Notes: generated by a model from the sequence alone, not told the origin. A stretch of DNA of 64,000 nucleotides from Strongylocentrotus purpuratus (GCF_000002235.5 NW_022145613.1:8742429-8806428), one strand, 5' to 3'; counted from the first letter of the stretch, positions 11,846 through 23,460 are shown. Numbers and translations: made by a program.

Positions 11846-12240
11846 AGTGTCTTATTTCCTCGCTCACTTCACTCGATCACAACATTCAGAAACAGTATGT
11901 TTTCAGTCAGTGAGGTGTATGGATACCCACATATCATTAGTCAACGAGGTTATCGAATATAGCTTTCATTTTTATATCGAAATTTTATTTTTACCACACT
12001 CGTTCGCTTCACCCGCTCAGGACTTTCAAAAAAAAGAATGTTTCTGTACTATGAGATGCCCGAATATTCTTATATTTGAGCATAGAGGTTACTGAATATT
12101 TGACTTTTGTTTTTCATACATAGAGCAGCGTGACCGCACTATCATATCTTATAAAGTCTGTTTTGTTTACAAAGTAATGTTTTCACCATAGTAAAAATTA
12201 CATTCTTTATTACTCGCTCGCTTCGCTCACTCGCACTTTG
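11846..12240. repeat. Three degenerate CGCTCGCTTCGCTC units
   Basis: Similar stretches containing 'CGCTC(G/A)CTTC(G/A)CTC' recur at about 11,860, 12,000 and 12,213, spaced 140-215 bp apart. The same core, inverted, is found in the array at 18.6-19.7 kb. Confidence 0.5.
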
Positions 12241-12410
12241 TTAGAAAAAATATGTTTCCATACATGTGTACATGGCACTTGATGTGTACTAGAGTGAGAG
12301 AAAATAAATCTTCAGATGTAATGATTTGGGATTAGGATGCCGCGAAGCTTTTTATTCCTCAAAAGGGTGACGTCATAATAACAAAAGGTTTTTGAACCAG
12401 ATTATGAATG

Positions 12411-12430
12411 CGGGAGAGAGAGAAGAGGGA

Positions 12431-12466
<36 letters not shown>

Positions 12467-12471
12467 GGAGA
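12411..12471. repeat. (GA)n plus poly-G microsatellite
   Basis: A GAGAGA tract is followed by about 14 G. The Arg/Glu-rich frames over it are artefacts. Confidence 0.85.
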
Positions 12472-12571
12472 AAGAAAGAGCGTTACCTCTACCTTTTGAA
12501 CTTGTTGACTGCTCGTCATCAGAAGATTCAATAGAACGTTATCGAGCAATATACGTACGTGCATGTTATAA

Positions 12572-13854
12572 TATAGGATTTCCCGGCCAAATTCGCGTGT
12601 TTGTCATTCGAATTCATTTACATTGCATTTAAGTTAGCGCAGATCGGCTTTGCCATGCCAATTATCATTCCATTTTCCAGTTTTTGTATTTAATTTAGGA
12701 TTTTGGTCGAAGGTTTCATAGATCTGTCATTCAATTTAGAAACTGCGCAACCAGCATTCAAATTAATATTCACTTGTCGAAGCGTAATTTTTATCATTCA
12801 AATTAACACCTGTCATTCGTATTCGTAATATTTGTATTCAAGTTGGGAATGTTAGGGGGAAGAATTGCAACAAACTTTTACAGATTTTAATAATGCAGTT
12901 AAAATGCATGATTTGCCATTGGGGTCTAAGCTGTTATTCCATTTATTCATTTTCAGGACAATGCAGATGGATGTAGTCAGACATAAAGTAAAGAAGGGAA
13001 TCAAGGGATATGGCATTTCTGCACGGACATGTTCATATACCCGGGAAAGGTGGGGGTACCCTCAATTGCCCCTTTTTACTACAGACTCGGAATTTTTACA
13101 AAAGTAATCCACATCGTCTCTTAACCCAGCACACCCCTCTGTTTTTTTTAAGAGTTTCATAGTTTACTTGCCCGCCAGCAGATCGATGGCTAAAGACTTG
13201 GCTAAATAATGAATCATGTCAAATTGTTGACTCTAGTCCCTACCCCAGTCACAATATTGTACCCTTCTTCCATAATGAAATTAGGATAAATTTATGATGA
13301 AACATAAGACAAACAACTTCCTTACATGAACATTTACAAATATATTGAGACCATCAGGTCCGTAGATGCAAGTCGTTTCTTTTTCTTCTTAACAATCAAA
13401 CTTAAATGCTGATGAATATCAGATAAATCTAATAAGTATAAGTGTATAAATGCAAGACAATGAAATATGATGAATACACATGAAAAAACAATCTTGAAAG
13501 AAAAAGAATGAGCTATAAAAAGTGTGTAATAAACGAGAAATGTATATTGACCATCAATTTAAGTGCACAAAGTGCTAATTTGAATGCTACAAATGAATTA
13601 GAATGCTATCAGTACACCGTTCGCGTTGTCAAAAAATCGTGTTGCGCCAAATCGAATGACCAAATAGCGAAAGAAGCACATTGTTCATTAATTTAAATGA
13701 AACATACGTAGATTCTAACGAAAATTCCACAGATTTGAAAACTAGAAAAAGAATATAACCCAAGATATACCTGACTGCACTAAAACCGTCGAATTTGAAC
13801 GCAAGACAAATTAATTTGAATGACAAACTCGCGAATTTGGCGGGAAATCCTATA
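12572..13854. mobile_element. Non-autonomous DNA transposon with ATTCAAATTA subterminal arrays
   Basis: The ends 'TATAGGATTTCCCGGCCAAA' and the complement of 'TTTGGCGGGAAATCCTATA' are inverted over about 37 bp with two differences. Inside the left end, motifs of the form GTCATTCRAATTAA recur several times. Inside the right end they recur as TTAATTTGAATGAC, in the opposite direction. Such arrays are typical transposase-binding subtermini. About 1.28 kb with no transposase recognised. The target duplication is TA or TATA. Confidence 0.65.
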
Positions 13855-13941
13855 CAACTTGTTTTCATAGTCAATGGGGTCAGATCGAGCAGTTGAACCT
13901 GTCGCGGAAGAAATACAGATTTCGTTAAACGTGGCCATGAT

Positions 13942-14300
13942 CAGGCGCGGATCCACAATGGGGGGCCCGACGGTTCCCCCCCCCCCCTAGCAAAATAAAA
14001 ACAGGTACAAAAATTAAAATGGTTACGTAAAGTGTCCCTTTTTTAAAAAAAATAAAGTAAAGCGGCCGCCCCCCCCCCCTCCCCCCCCCCCCAAAAAATC
14101 ACCATTTATTGTTAACGCCGGCTGGCTGATTCGCTGAAATATTTTCTCACGTATTGGGCAAAAAAAAAGGTGCTCTTACCCCCCCCCCCCCCTCGCTTAT
14201 TTGCTGACTGTCTGAGTCGCCGCTAATATTTCCTCCCAAATTGGAGGGGGAAAGGTGTTCCCCCCCCCCCCCCCCTTCATAACATAGGAAGTGAACGCCT
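13942..14300. mobile_element. One-ended hAT-like poly-C relic
   Basis: It starts with 'CAGGCGCGGATCCACAATGG', like the left end of the hAT group found elsewhere in the window, and has the same interior style: several runs of 10-16 C and 'GGCTGGCTGA..TCGC' stretches. No matching right end or 8-bp duplication was found. Confidence 0.4.
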
Positions 14301-14820
14301 GTCGAGCACTGTGGTGGGGGCGGTTCGAAGGGCCCAAAATTGAGGGAAAATTGTTAAATGTTATTGCCACGGAATGAAACCATTTTTTGAATCTCCCTTC
14401 CCTCTCAAGGGTTCTGTATGTAAGATGTATGAAACCTCACAAACCTGACTACCTGAGGAAATACTATTTCGTTACCCTTAATTCAACTTGACTCAAAATG
14501 GCACCGAAGCACGACATAGTATATTGAATTCATTCTAGAAAGCGTTTTTGTTTGCTTGTTCAACAAGTATCGACAAAGTAATAGTGATCCAACAGTTGGG
14601 AAATGTGTGTTTCTTTCTTTTGTTTGTGCATAATATGTGAGCAATTTGTGGAAAACATATTTTTTCAAGACAAGTTTTCATTATTTAGTTCACAACAAAG
14701 GTATGCGAAGTATGCTTTTACCCGACCTGATACAAAACCCTCTATGCATTTGGGCCATTCGAATGTGGTTCTTGAGAGCGGACATAAAATAATCTTTGAT
14801 CTGCCGAAATTGTAAATCCA

Positions 14821-14872
14821 AGAGAGAGAGAGAGAGAGAGGGGGGGGGGGAGGGGGGGAGAGAGAGAGAGAG
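14821..14872. repeat. (AG)n with poly-G microsatellite
   Basis: AG repeats are interrupted by two G runs. Not coding. Confidence 0.85.
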
Positions 14873-14917
14873 TAAAATTATTAAAAAAAACTTCTTTATG
14901 TTTTTTTTTCCTCAGTA

Positions 14918-16288
14918 CACACTAAGAAAAAAATGGTGCAACTATGCACCTTTAGGGGTTCAAACCGATGCAACAATAGCAGCACCTTTAGGGGTTAAAT
15001 CCTGCACCCTTTTAAAGGTGCAATCCTGCACCCTTTAAAAGGGTGCCAGATTGAACCTTTTAGGGGACATGTTAGTACCCTTTATGGTTCAATCCTGCAC
15101 CTTAGGGGAGCAAACCGATGCAACAATAGCAGCACCTTTAGGGTTAAATCCTGCACCCTTTAAAGGTACCATGTCCCTTTTGCAGCCAACCTCAAATGCT
15201 GTAGAACTTTGCAGGAATTATGAATATGTCATGTATGTCCTATCTTTGAAATTTAAACGTTAGCAGTGTCCTCATATTCAAATTATGCAAGGAAACCTGT
15301 TTACTTGCTAGACTTCACTGTCAGACACTTGAGTGACTGACTGGCTTTTTTTTTCTTCTTTGGTAATACCATACATGAAAAGATTTGTAAAGGGTACATG
15401 AGCATTTGTCTACATCAATAACCCACTTCTTGTGATGGCCAAGATTAAACTGAATGAATCTTTGCCCAGCATAAAACGTATGACCATTCGGTACAATTGT
15501 CTGAAAATCAAGACTATTACTTTTGGGCTCTATAGCCCTAAAGTCGATTTGACAACTAATAGTCATTATTTTCCCACTTGAATACATTTTCAAGCCCCAC
15601 TTTTTTTAGGGAAGTTCTAAATTAGTATTATCTTTCAAATGCAGTTGGAATTTAACTTTTTCATTTTTTTGGCCTGCAAATGGGACATAGTACCTTTAAG
15701 GAGGGTGCCAGATTGCACCTTTTAGGGACATGTTAGTACCCTTAATGGTTCAATCCTGCTCCTTTAGGGGTGCACACCGATGCAAAGGCAGCACCTTTAG
15801 GGGTTCAGTCCTGCACCCTTTAAAATGTGCAATCCTTCTCCCATACTCGAGGAATACTCGTGATATTTGCTCGTACACAAAATCATGCATGTTGTTTATT
15901 GGTTAGTAATCATATAATCAATGTATCTATTGCTAAAACGTGGATGTAATTGTAACATGATCAGACAAAATAATATATTTGTTTAATGATTGCCGAAGGA
16001 AAATTCAAATCACAAAATTGATGCGCATTGTCATAATTTGTTTAACAAATCATGATAAATGTATTTTTTATGTGAACACGTGTAAAGTAATCATAAATAT
16101 ATGCATGCAATATGCAAACTTTTATTTTGCACCCTTTTTGGTCGATAGGGTTCATTTTTGTGGGAAGGGTGCAAAATCTTATTTTGCACCCTTTTTTTAA
16201 CCCCTTTTTCATCAAAAGGGTTCATTTTTACGTAAAGGGTGCAAACTCTTATTTTGCACCCTTTTTTGCACCCTTTTTTCTTAGAGTG
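14918..16288. mobile_element. TA-flanked DNA element with GGTGCA repeats
   Basis: The inverted ends CACACTAAGAAAAAAATGG and the complement of 'CCCTTTTTTCTTAGAGTG' are flanked by TA (14,916-14,917; 16,289-16,290). The paralogous block at 23,185-23,215 reads 'CCTCAGTAGGG' without the element, so the insertion and TA duplication are direct observations. The TA duplication fits the Tc1/mariner group. The interior is a degenerate array of 'GGTGCAATCCTGCACC' and 'AAGGGTGCAAA' motifs. It carries the family B MITE at 15,164-15,695. Confidence 0.75.
15164..15695. mobile_element. Family B MITE, copy 1 (nested)
   Basis: The inverted ends AGGTACCATGTCCCTTTTGC and the complement of 'GCAAATGGGACATAGTACCT' are flanked by TTAA (15,160-15,163; 15,696-15,699). 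532 bp, non-coding. It inserted into a 'CACCCTTTAAAAGGGTGCCA'-like unit of the TA element, so it is younger than its host. Other copies lie at 20,602-21,125 and 29,561-30,065. Confidence 0.8.
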
Positions 16289-16635
16289 TAGGGCGTGGGG
16301 CGTCCGTTGCGCTCATCCCCATTCCCGCACCCAATATGCAGCCTGATAACGGCTCGCCAAAAGTTCAACCAGGCAATTACGAGTCATGGGTGATATTTTA
16401 CACACGGCACTAATTTAAGTAGCCTTTCATGAATTGTTTAAGAAAAAAAAAAAGAATGTCTGCTGTAAAGCATCTTTCTATCTGAACTACAGACCATACA
16501 CTCACCAGAAATATATACCGAAATATGAACAGTATTATAGGGCTTAGAAGCTTGTTACAAACATACAAACATAACTCTCCGCTTTGCTACTATCTGCATG
16601 TGGGGTAAAGACATCTTGGAAAAAAAGTTTCAAAT

Positions 16636-16658
16636 ATGACCGAGAATGGTGGAAATAG
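16636..16658 (+). CDS. Candidate first coding exon for the + strand zinc transporter
   Basis: A short frame MTENGGN ends at AG|GTAAGTCC, a strong donor in phase 2. That is the phase needed by the acceptor at 27,031 and the same phase as the candidate first exon of the - strand paralogue. The intron would be 10.4 kb. There is no homology support, so this is a guess; the transporter may instead start at 27,039. Confidence 0.15.
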
Positions 16659-16659
16659 G

Positions 16660-17825
16660 TAAGTCCATTAATCGAATGAATTTTTTTTAATTTTTCCATT
16701 TCGATTGGGTTAATAAAGTAATGAAAATCGACTCTTGTTTTTCATAGCGTTGGCATCAGCCACCTCGGGCATTTTGGGCGTTATCTCCAATGTTGTCTAC
16801 TTGGAACGCTCGAGCTCCTCGAGTGTATTACATGTGATATGGTACAATGTTTATGATTGTAAATTAAAATCAAGTTGAACAGGTTTTCATTCGATATGCA
16901 TCTTTCATCCAGAACAGGGGTTCTCATACCTATTCCTTGACGTTCAAGATGTAACTTTCATGAAAGCTAAAAGATCCGAAACAACGGACAAATTTAGTTT
17001 ACTTAATCATTATTATTTCCACGAATATAAGTTTGTGATATTATACATTACGTGTCTTTACACTTACCTTCATTTCTAGAGTAAAAGGTAATGCAAAGTT
17101 TTGGAAAATGTTGATAATTGGATACATAGTACTTCTTTAAAATGTCGCTATTTTTGGATGCCCCTGTGGATGTCTTATAAGCACTAAACAATTTATCCCC
17201 GAAAACACGTCTTTTTCTTTCCAGAAATTGAAATATCAAATTTTAAATGTTTCAAATAATATTATTATTATTATAAAGAGTTTTTTTATTTACAATTTCA
17301 TCACTTTAGACTCGATTTCAACCACGACAACGATCATTGAATATTGCTAAATCGCATATGCTTCATTTTAACCAAATTCATGACCCCATACCAAAATTTT
17401 GTATTACCTATAAGACAGTCAAGAGTGGAAGTTCTGGTACATAGGGTATATCGGTAGACAAAATAGCACTGTTTAACGGCAATAAGCTGCTAAAACATTG
17501 ACACAAATGGAGTGATTACAAGACGAAGGCAATAATTAATGCAGATGTTCAGACAATCTATTCCCAAAACTGATCTGAGGGGAATCGTTATAGTTTAATC
17601 CTAAGGAGGGGTAGGGGGGGGGGGTTGGGTACCCCCTAGGAATCTCGGCCATGGAACGACGAAAAACAATCAACTTGGCAAGTCCATGAAATGTCATATC
17701 TATGTCTCAACTGGTGTTTGAATGATTTATATATCAGCAAAGTGACAACTCTGCATGGTGTACATAACATAAGTATGATGGGGGAGGGGTTCCACTACGC
17801 ATTACCCTCGGGACCCTTTTGTCGA
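16660..17825. other. Spacer without recognised gene
   Basis: Only an (ATT)n tract near 17,260 and a poly-G run near 17,612 stand out. Confidence 0.5.
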
Positions 17826-17829
17826 AATT

Positions 17830-18028
17830 ATACTCTCTCAAAAAATCGAGTGATCACGGACGTCACTCCTCTGGAGAGTGAAAATGTAGTGAAAATAGAG
17901 AGAACATTCACTCTTTTCTTCTTAGAGAGCACTCTAAAATCAATCGATTTTCACTCCTAAACAAGTGATCACGGACGTCACTCCAATAAAGTGAAAAAAG
18001 AGTGAAAATTCACTCTTTTTTTTTAAAG
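17830..18028. mobile_element. Short TA-type MITE with GAGTGAAAA repeats
   Basis: The left end 'TACTCTCTCAAAAAATCGAG' and right end 'CTCTTTTTTTTTAAAGAGGG' are roughly inverted. 'GTGATCACGGACGTCACTCC' occurs twice inside. It resembles the style of the element at 14,918-16,288. Confidence 0.5.
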
Positions 18029-18599
18029 AGGGTACAAATTTGGTACAACAAGATTCTGCCCCCGGCCATTTTAGGGTAAACAAAAATCAGATCCTGCTCC
18101 GCAGTTCTGATTGACATGCCCCGAGCCGTCCGGACTTTGAGAAGCCCTGCGACGTGCCCTATAGGAGATAACCTCCGTCACACTGCCAACCGACTCCAGA
18201 CCGACTCCAAACCGACTGATTTATTGCCATTGGGGTTAATGTAATTGTTTGATCGGTCTGCTGCTGGTCTGGTGTCGGTCGAGTCGGTGTTGCTGAGGTT
18301 CAAATCAGAATTATTGGTGGGGAAGGTTTGAATAGTTTATCCAAGGTCAACGAAAAATCGCTGATTCTAAAAAATGTTGGTCATTATGGACCCTACTATA
18401 GACAGTCGATGGTCATTTATAAATTGGTCAAAGGCAGTGGCGTACCTGGGGTACTCCGTCAGGGGGGGGGGGGCAAGCGACCGAAACAAACAAAAAAGGC
18501 GATGCTAATTTTCACGTTTCAAGTAACGTTTGGTATATAAACTGGTATTGTTCCAAATGGGGTGGGAACATTCACTTGTTAGCGACGTTAATTTCATTT

Positions 18600-19690
18600 T
18601 TTTGCAAACGAGCGTAGCGAGCAAGAAAAAAATCACTTCTTTTTTAATAATTGCCACTTAAACTTGGTTCAATTGTCCCATGCAGGGCCCGGGAACAATA
18701 TTGTGTTTAGGGTGATTTTATACCCATTTAAGCTAGCGAGCGAAATACATCTTTCTCTCAATGAATTGCTATATAAAATTTGTTTCATTGTTGCAGGTCG
18801 GGGGCGGGCACAATCGTCTTTAAGGCAATGTCAATCCCATTTTGGCGGGCAGGCAACCCCCCTACATTTCTCTTTTTAATGCTATTGTAGCAGGTTAGTG
18901 GTGGGCACATAATTCCACGAGCTTGCGAGCGTAGCGAGCGAGCGAAAAAATTCACTTCTCTTTTATAGGGAAAATATGGTACATAAAACTTGGGTTCATT
19001 GTTCCATGTCAGGGACGTGATTATTAAAAGCGGTGTTATTTCTATTTTGGCGAGCGAGCGAGTAAAAAAAAAAAAATCACTTCTCTTTTATAGGGAAAAT
19101 ATGGTACATAAACTTGGGTTCATTGTTCCATGTCAGGGATGTGATTATTAAAAGCGGTGTTATTTCTATTTTGGCGAGCGAGCGAGTAAAAAAATTCACT
19201 TCTCTTTTATAGGAAATATGGTACATAAAACTTGGGGACGTGATTATTAAAATAGGTGTTATTTCTATTTTTGGCGAGCGAGCGAGTAAAAAAAATCACT
19301 TCTCTTTTATAGGGAAAATATGGTACATTAACATGGGTTCATTGTTCCATATCAGGGACGTGATTATTAAAAGCGGTGTCATTTCTATTTTGGCGAGCGA
19401 GCGTAGCGAGCGAGCAAATTTTTGTAATGATAATTGGTTCATAAATTTCAGATATTTTTGTTGCAGGGCAGGGCTTACACAATCATGTCTAAGGTGATGT
19501 TAATTCCGTTTTGGCGCAGGTCAGGATGGACGCAATCGCGTTTAACGCGATTCAATTCGAAAAAACTCTTCCATTTTTAATGATATTGTTGCAGGTCAAG
19601 GGTGGGCACAATTGTTTCCAAAGCAATGTCGATTCATTTTATTCGCGAGCGAGTGTAGCGAGCGAAAAAAATGAATTAGTCTCTTTTAGT
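18600..19690 (+). repeat. GCGAGCGAGCG tandem array inside hAT element
   Basis: About eight units share 'TTTTGGCGAGCGAGCGAG' + A-run + 'TCACTTCTCTTTTATAGGG' + 'AAATATGGTACATAAA'. The best-kept units are near 18,920, 19,052, 19,174 and 19,276, spaced about 100-130 bp. Some have the longer core GCGAGCGTAGCGAGCGAG. Confidence 0.7.
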
Positions 19691-20139
19691 AACATTTGGT
19701 ACATACATTGTGTGTTATTGTTGCCATGGTTGCAGGTCGGGGCACGTCGGGGCAGGCACAATTGTATTCTAGGCAATGCTAATCCTTTTCTTTTTTCAAA
19801 AAAAGGGTTGGAAGCAGTTCGCGCCAGCGAAGAGTTTCGAATTTGTTTATCACTTATATTTTCCTATTTTCATTTGTCTTATTTTTTCAGGGCCGTATGC
19901 GGAATATTTTTCTGGTGGGGGAGGGGGAAAGATGAGTTAAAAGTTTTCGAAGAATCTCAAAAGCAAAAGGAGTGAAGGGAGTTCAAGCGACCGAACTGGT
20001 CATGAGGGTACTTTTGCATTTTCAAAAGTAGAATTGAAGGATTTGGTATAGGCCCACACTACATTTTCAGAAAAAACTGTACGTTTTCAAAATATCTGGG
20101 GTCAACTGCCTCCCCCCCCCCCTGTTGCGTACGGCCATG

Positions 20140-20310
20140 GTCTTTTTTTTTCAATTTCCCCATTTTTTCCTTTCCTTTTCTTTTCCCTTTTTCTTCCTTT
20201 TCTCTTCTTCTTTTTCTTTTTCTTTCCTTTTCTTCTTTCCTTTTCCTTTTTTTCTTTTTCTTTCCGTTCCTTTCTTTTCTTTTCTTTCCCCTTTTTCTTT
20301 TTTTCCCGTC
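20140..20310. repeat. CTTTT-rich pyrimidine tract
   Basis: An almost pure T/C strand of about 160 bases based on CTTTT. The Lys/Arg-rich frame on the other strand is an artefact. Confidence 0.85.
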
Positions 20311-20465
20311 AGGGGGTGGGGGTGGGGGCACTCTGCCCCCTGCCCCCCCCCCCATAGGTACGCCAGTGGTCAAAGGTAAATTGTTATTATCAACGAAAAG
20401 CTTTGCCCTGATGCTAGGAAAAGTAGTCAAATTGACCCGCCTCAACAACAATGTGGTCATATTAA

Positions 20466-21544
20466 AGGGAAAGTTGAGTTCTGTTGCAGAGGGTGCTAAA
20501 CAAAATAATTTTTGTGTGAGATAATGAAAAAATGACTGTCAAATTTGAAAGAACATACAATTTTAATGACAAAATCATCTTTGTTTGATCAAATCGGTTA
20601 AAGGTCCCATTTGCAGGCCAAAAAATTGAAAAGGTTAAATTCCAACGGCATTTGAAAAATAATACTAATTTAGGACTTCCCTAAAAAAGGTGGGGCTTGA
20701 AAATGTCTTCAAGTGGGAAAATAACGACTATTAGTTGTAAAATCGACTTAGGAGCTATAGAGCCAATAAGTAATAGTCTTGATTTTCAGACCATCGTACC
20801 GAATGGTCATACGTTTTATGCTGCGCAAAGATTCAATCAGTTAATTTTGGCCATCACAAGAAGTGGGTTATTGATGTAGACAAATGCTCATGTACCCTTT
20901 ACAGCTCATTTTATGTATGTTATTACCAAAGAAGAAAAAAAGCCGGTCAGTCACTCAATAGTGTCTGACAGTGAAGTCTAGCAAGTAAACGGGTTTCCTC
21001 GCATAATTTGAATATTAGGACACTGCTAACGTTTAAATTTCACAGATAGGACATACATGACATATTGATAATTCCTGAAAAGTTCTACAGAATTTGAGGT
21101 TGGCTGCAAAAGGGACATAGTACCTTTAAGAGACGGCTGAAATATCTATAAATATAACGATTTCTAATACTTGTGTACCACCGCAAATATTAGATAATTT
21201 TAAAAAGCCGTTGAAAAAACGAAATAGCGCCTTTTACGTCGTATTTCAGCCATTGCCGATGTTGGCTTTTTTTGTTGGCATTTTCGTGTTGGTTATATTA
21301 CGCACAACCAACCGGCCCATGTATTGTTATTTTTTATTAAATAATTTGTTAACGGTCACCGTATTTTTTTATAAAGTGGAGCTGAATTCGTATTGGCTAA
21401 ATTTCGCACATTTTGGGGTCTAAATTACCTTCATAGCAATTGTAGGTTCTAAAAGGGCACTAGAAATATCATAGCTAAGAATAAGAGCAATAACCATGCA
21501 CTTTGAAGGCATTTGCGGTCTGAAAACAGAACTCAACTATCCCT
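20466..21544. mobile_element. Family A MITE, copy 2, split by family B
   Basis: The ends AGGGAAAGTTGAGTTCTGTT and the complement of 'AACAGAACTCAACTATCCCT' are flanked by TTAA (20,462-20,465; 21,545-21,548). The paralogous site at about 22,658 reads ATATCAACTCTCCC without the element. It is interrupted by the family B copy at 20,602-21,125. Confidence 0.85.
20602..21125. mobile_element. Family B MITE, copy 2, nested in family A
   Basis: It is flanked by TTAA (20,598-20,601; 21,126-21,129) exactly where the other two family A copies read 'CGGTTCAAAGACGG' and 'CGGTTCAGAGACGG' without an insert. The left terminus lacks about six bases (ACTATG) present in copy 1. Confidence 0.85.
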
Positions 21545-21674
21545 TTAACTCTCCCGTTAACTGTGGGCTAAAGTATTAATATTAAATTCTCAGTTTTCTC
21601 TCATGCGCCTTTTCATTCGGGACAGTTCTCAAAGTATTATGGATAGCATAAAGGTCGTCCAAAAGAAACACATT

Positions 21675-21830
21675 CCGGCTACATCCGGGTTTTCGCCTCC
21701 TTCCGTATCTGAATTATTTACTGTATACTCTATGTTGAAAATAATTGTTACATATATCATGTATTGTGTTTCATATTGTACTGTTGAGAAGGAAATAAAT
21801 GTTAATAAATACAAAATAAAAAAAAAATCG
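21675..21830 (+). mobile_element. Retroposed LINE-like tail with poly(A)
   Basis: About 155 bases ending 'AATACAAAATAAAAAAAAAA' are present here but missing from the paralogous block copy at about 22,783-22,800. An A-rich 3' end and absence from the paralogue fit LINE-type retroposition. Confidence 0.5.
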
Positions 21831-22375
21831 AATAGTGCACTGTGAACAATTGACAATCATCCTTTTAAGTAAGATATATGGCGACCATTCATACAAACCT
21901 CAGGAAATAATTTTTCGATACCCTTCATTCAACTTGAATCAAAATGACACGGAAGCGCAACATAATATTAAATTCATTCCAGGAAGCATTTTGTTTGCTT
22001 ATTAGTGATCACAACTTTGGGAAAGGTTCTTTCTTTTTGTGCGTGCAAAATATTTAAAAAAATTGGTGGAAAACATATTTTTTCCAGACAAGTTTTCATT
22101 ATTTAGCTAGCCGATTTAACAACAAGGTAAATGCGAGGTATACTTTTCCCCACCTGTCGCAAAACGCTCTATTTATTTGGGGTATTCAGATCTAGTTTTT
22201 GAGAGCGGACCTACAATGAACTTTGATCTGATAAAATTGTACATCCGTCACTGATTTGATGGTTTCAAGGAGGTTTCAAGCTTTTAAACAAAAAATTATT
22301 TTCCATTAATGTGATGATATAGCTATTGCATGAGAAGTCCATTTCAATAGGCATTGTTGGGTACGTGCCTTATCC

Positions 22376-22510
22376 CTCGGTCATACATGCCATTACGAAC
22401 TGCTACGAACGCCGTACGAACGATTTTCAGACAATGGAAATTCGGGAAGACAATGGAAAAACAGGGAGATTCGTACGAAATAATCGTTCGTACGAACCTT
22501 TGTGACCGTA
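22376..22510. mobile_element. Short MITE, CGTACGAACGATT type
   Basis: 'CTCGGTCATAC...CGTACGAACGATT' at the left is inverted as 'AATCGTTCGTACGAACC...GTGACCGTAGC' at the right. About 130 bp, non-coding, absent from the related block at 22,925. Confidence 0.5.
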
Positions 22511-22589
22511 GCATAAAAAGGGTCTATGCCTAGCCCTTGCCACATAGCAGCGAATATAGAGGCTGGATTTACAGTAGAGTTTTATCTTT

Positions 22590-23460
22590 TGGGAGTAAAG
22601 ATTTTCCCTGATGCTAGGAAAAGTAGTCAAATTGACCCCCATCAACAACAATGTGTTCATATCAACTCTCCCGTTAACTGTAGGCTAATGTATTTAATAT
22701 TAAATTCTCAGTTTGCTCCAATGCATCTTTTCATTCAGGACAGTTCTCAAATTGATGTTGACAGCATATAGGCCGTCCAAAAAGAAGCAGATTCTATATC
22801 GAATAGTACACAAATTGACATTCATCCTTTATGTAAGTTGTATGGCGACCTTACAACCCTGAGGATACGTTATTTGAGGTCAATGTGTAATGCTGGCTAT
22901 TGCATGAGAAGTTAATTTCAATAGGCATTGTTGGGTACCGGCCTGCCTTCAAAGGATCTATGCTTTTGCCAAATAGCAGCGAGTATAGAGGCTGGATTTA
23001 CAGAAGAGTTTTTTCATTTTTTCTTTCGGGAGTCGGGCACTTATATGGTGCATAGTATGAATATCCCTTCAATCTCAAGGGCTCAAAGGATGGGGGGGGG
23101 GGGCAGGATTCCCCAAATTTCTATGAACAAATTATACCCCAGAGAGACAAGGAGAGAAAAAAAACTTCTTCACATTTGGTCATTATCCTCAGTAGGGTGT
23201 GGGGCGTCCGTTTCGCCCATCCATTATCTAGCCTATATAGCTCACCTTTAACCTAGAAAGTACGAGTCATGGGCGATATTTTACACACGACACTGATTTG
23301 AGTAGGCTTTCATTATTTGTTTATGAAACAAGAAAGAAGGCCGGCTGCAAAGCGTCTTTCTTTCTGAACAACCGATTATCACCGTTCTTCAGAAATGTAT
23401 ACCGGAGTATATGAATAGGGCTTGTTATCAAACATTCAAACACAACTCTCCGCCAAGGCC
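22590..23460. repeat. Local duplicated non-coding block, copy 3
   Basis: This is the third version of the block series. It supplies the empty sites for the elements at 14,918, 20,466 and 21,675. No coding features. Confidence 0.6.

Larger units (their letters stand above)
14360..16600. repeat. Local duplicated non-coding block, copy 1
   Basis: 14,400-14,815 matches 21,880-22,255 and partly 25,920-26,150. 16,290-16,570 matches 23,195-23,460 ('GGGGCGTCCGTT', 'TTTTACACACG', 'CATACACTC'-type landmarks in the same order). No gene is in it. The TA element at 14,918-16,288 is extra in this copy. Confidence 0.6.
18435..20368. mobile_element. hAT-like non-autonomous element, 1.9 kb
   Basis: The ends CAGTGGCGTACCTGGGG and 'CATAGGTACGCCAGTG' are flanked by a perfect 8-bp duplication GTCAAAGG (18,427-18,434; 20,369-20,376). 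CAG-type ends with 8-bp duplications are the hAT signature. No transposase domain was found. The inside carries the GCGAGCGAGCG array (18,600-19,690) and a pyrimidine tract. A second CAGGGCCGTATGC / GTACGGCCATG pair at about 19,890-20,137 may be an older nested relative. Confidence 0.8.
20380..22640. repeat. Local duplicated non-coding block, copy 2
   Basis: 'CCCTGATGCTAGGAAAAGTA' at 20,408 and 'CTCTCCCGTTAACTGT' at 21,549 recur at 22,610 and 22,668. 21,880-22,255 matches block 1. The copy differs by the family A MITE (20,466-21,544) and a retroposed tail (about 21,675-21,830), both absent from copy 3. Confidence 0.6.

Noticed and set aside
19511-19975. 154-residue frame in the hAT-like element
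   Set aside because: It has no transposase or zinc-finger motif, and it covers the tandem array and later junk.
20059-20460. Lys/Arg-rich 133-residue frame
   Set aside because: It reads through a CTTTT tract and poly-G inside a transposon.
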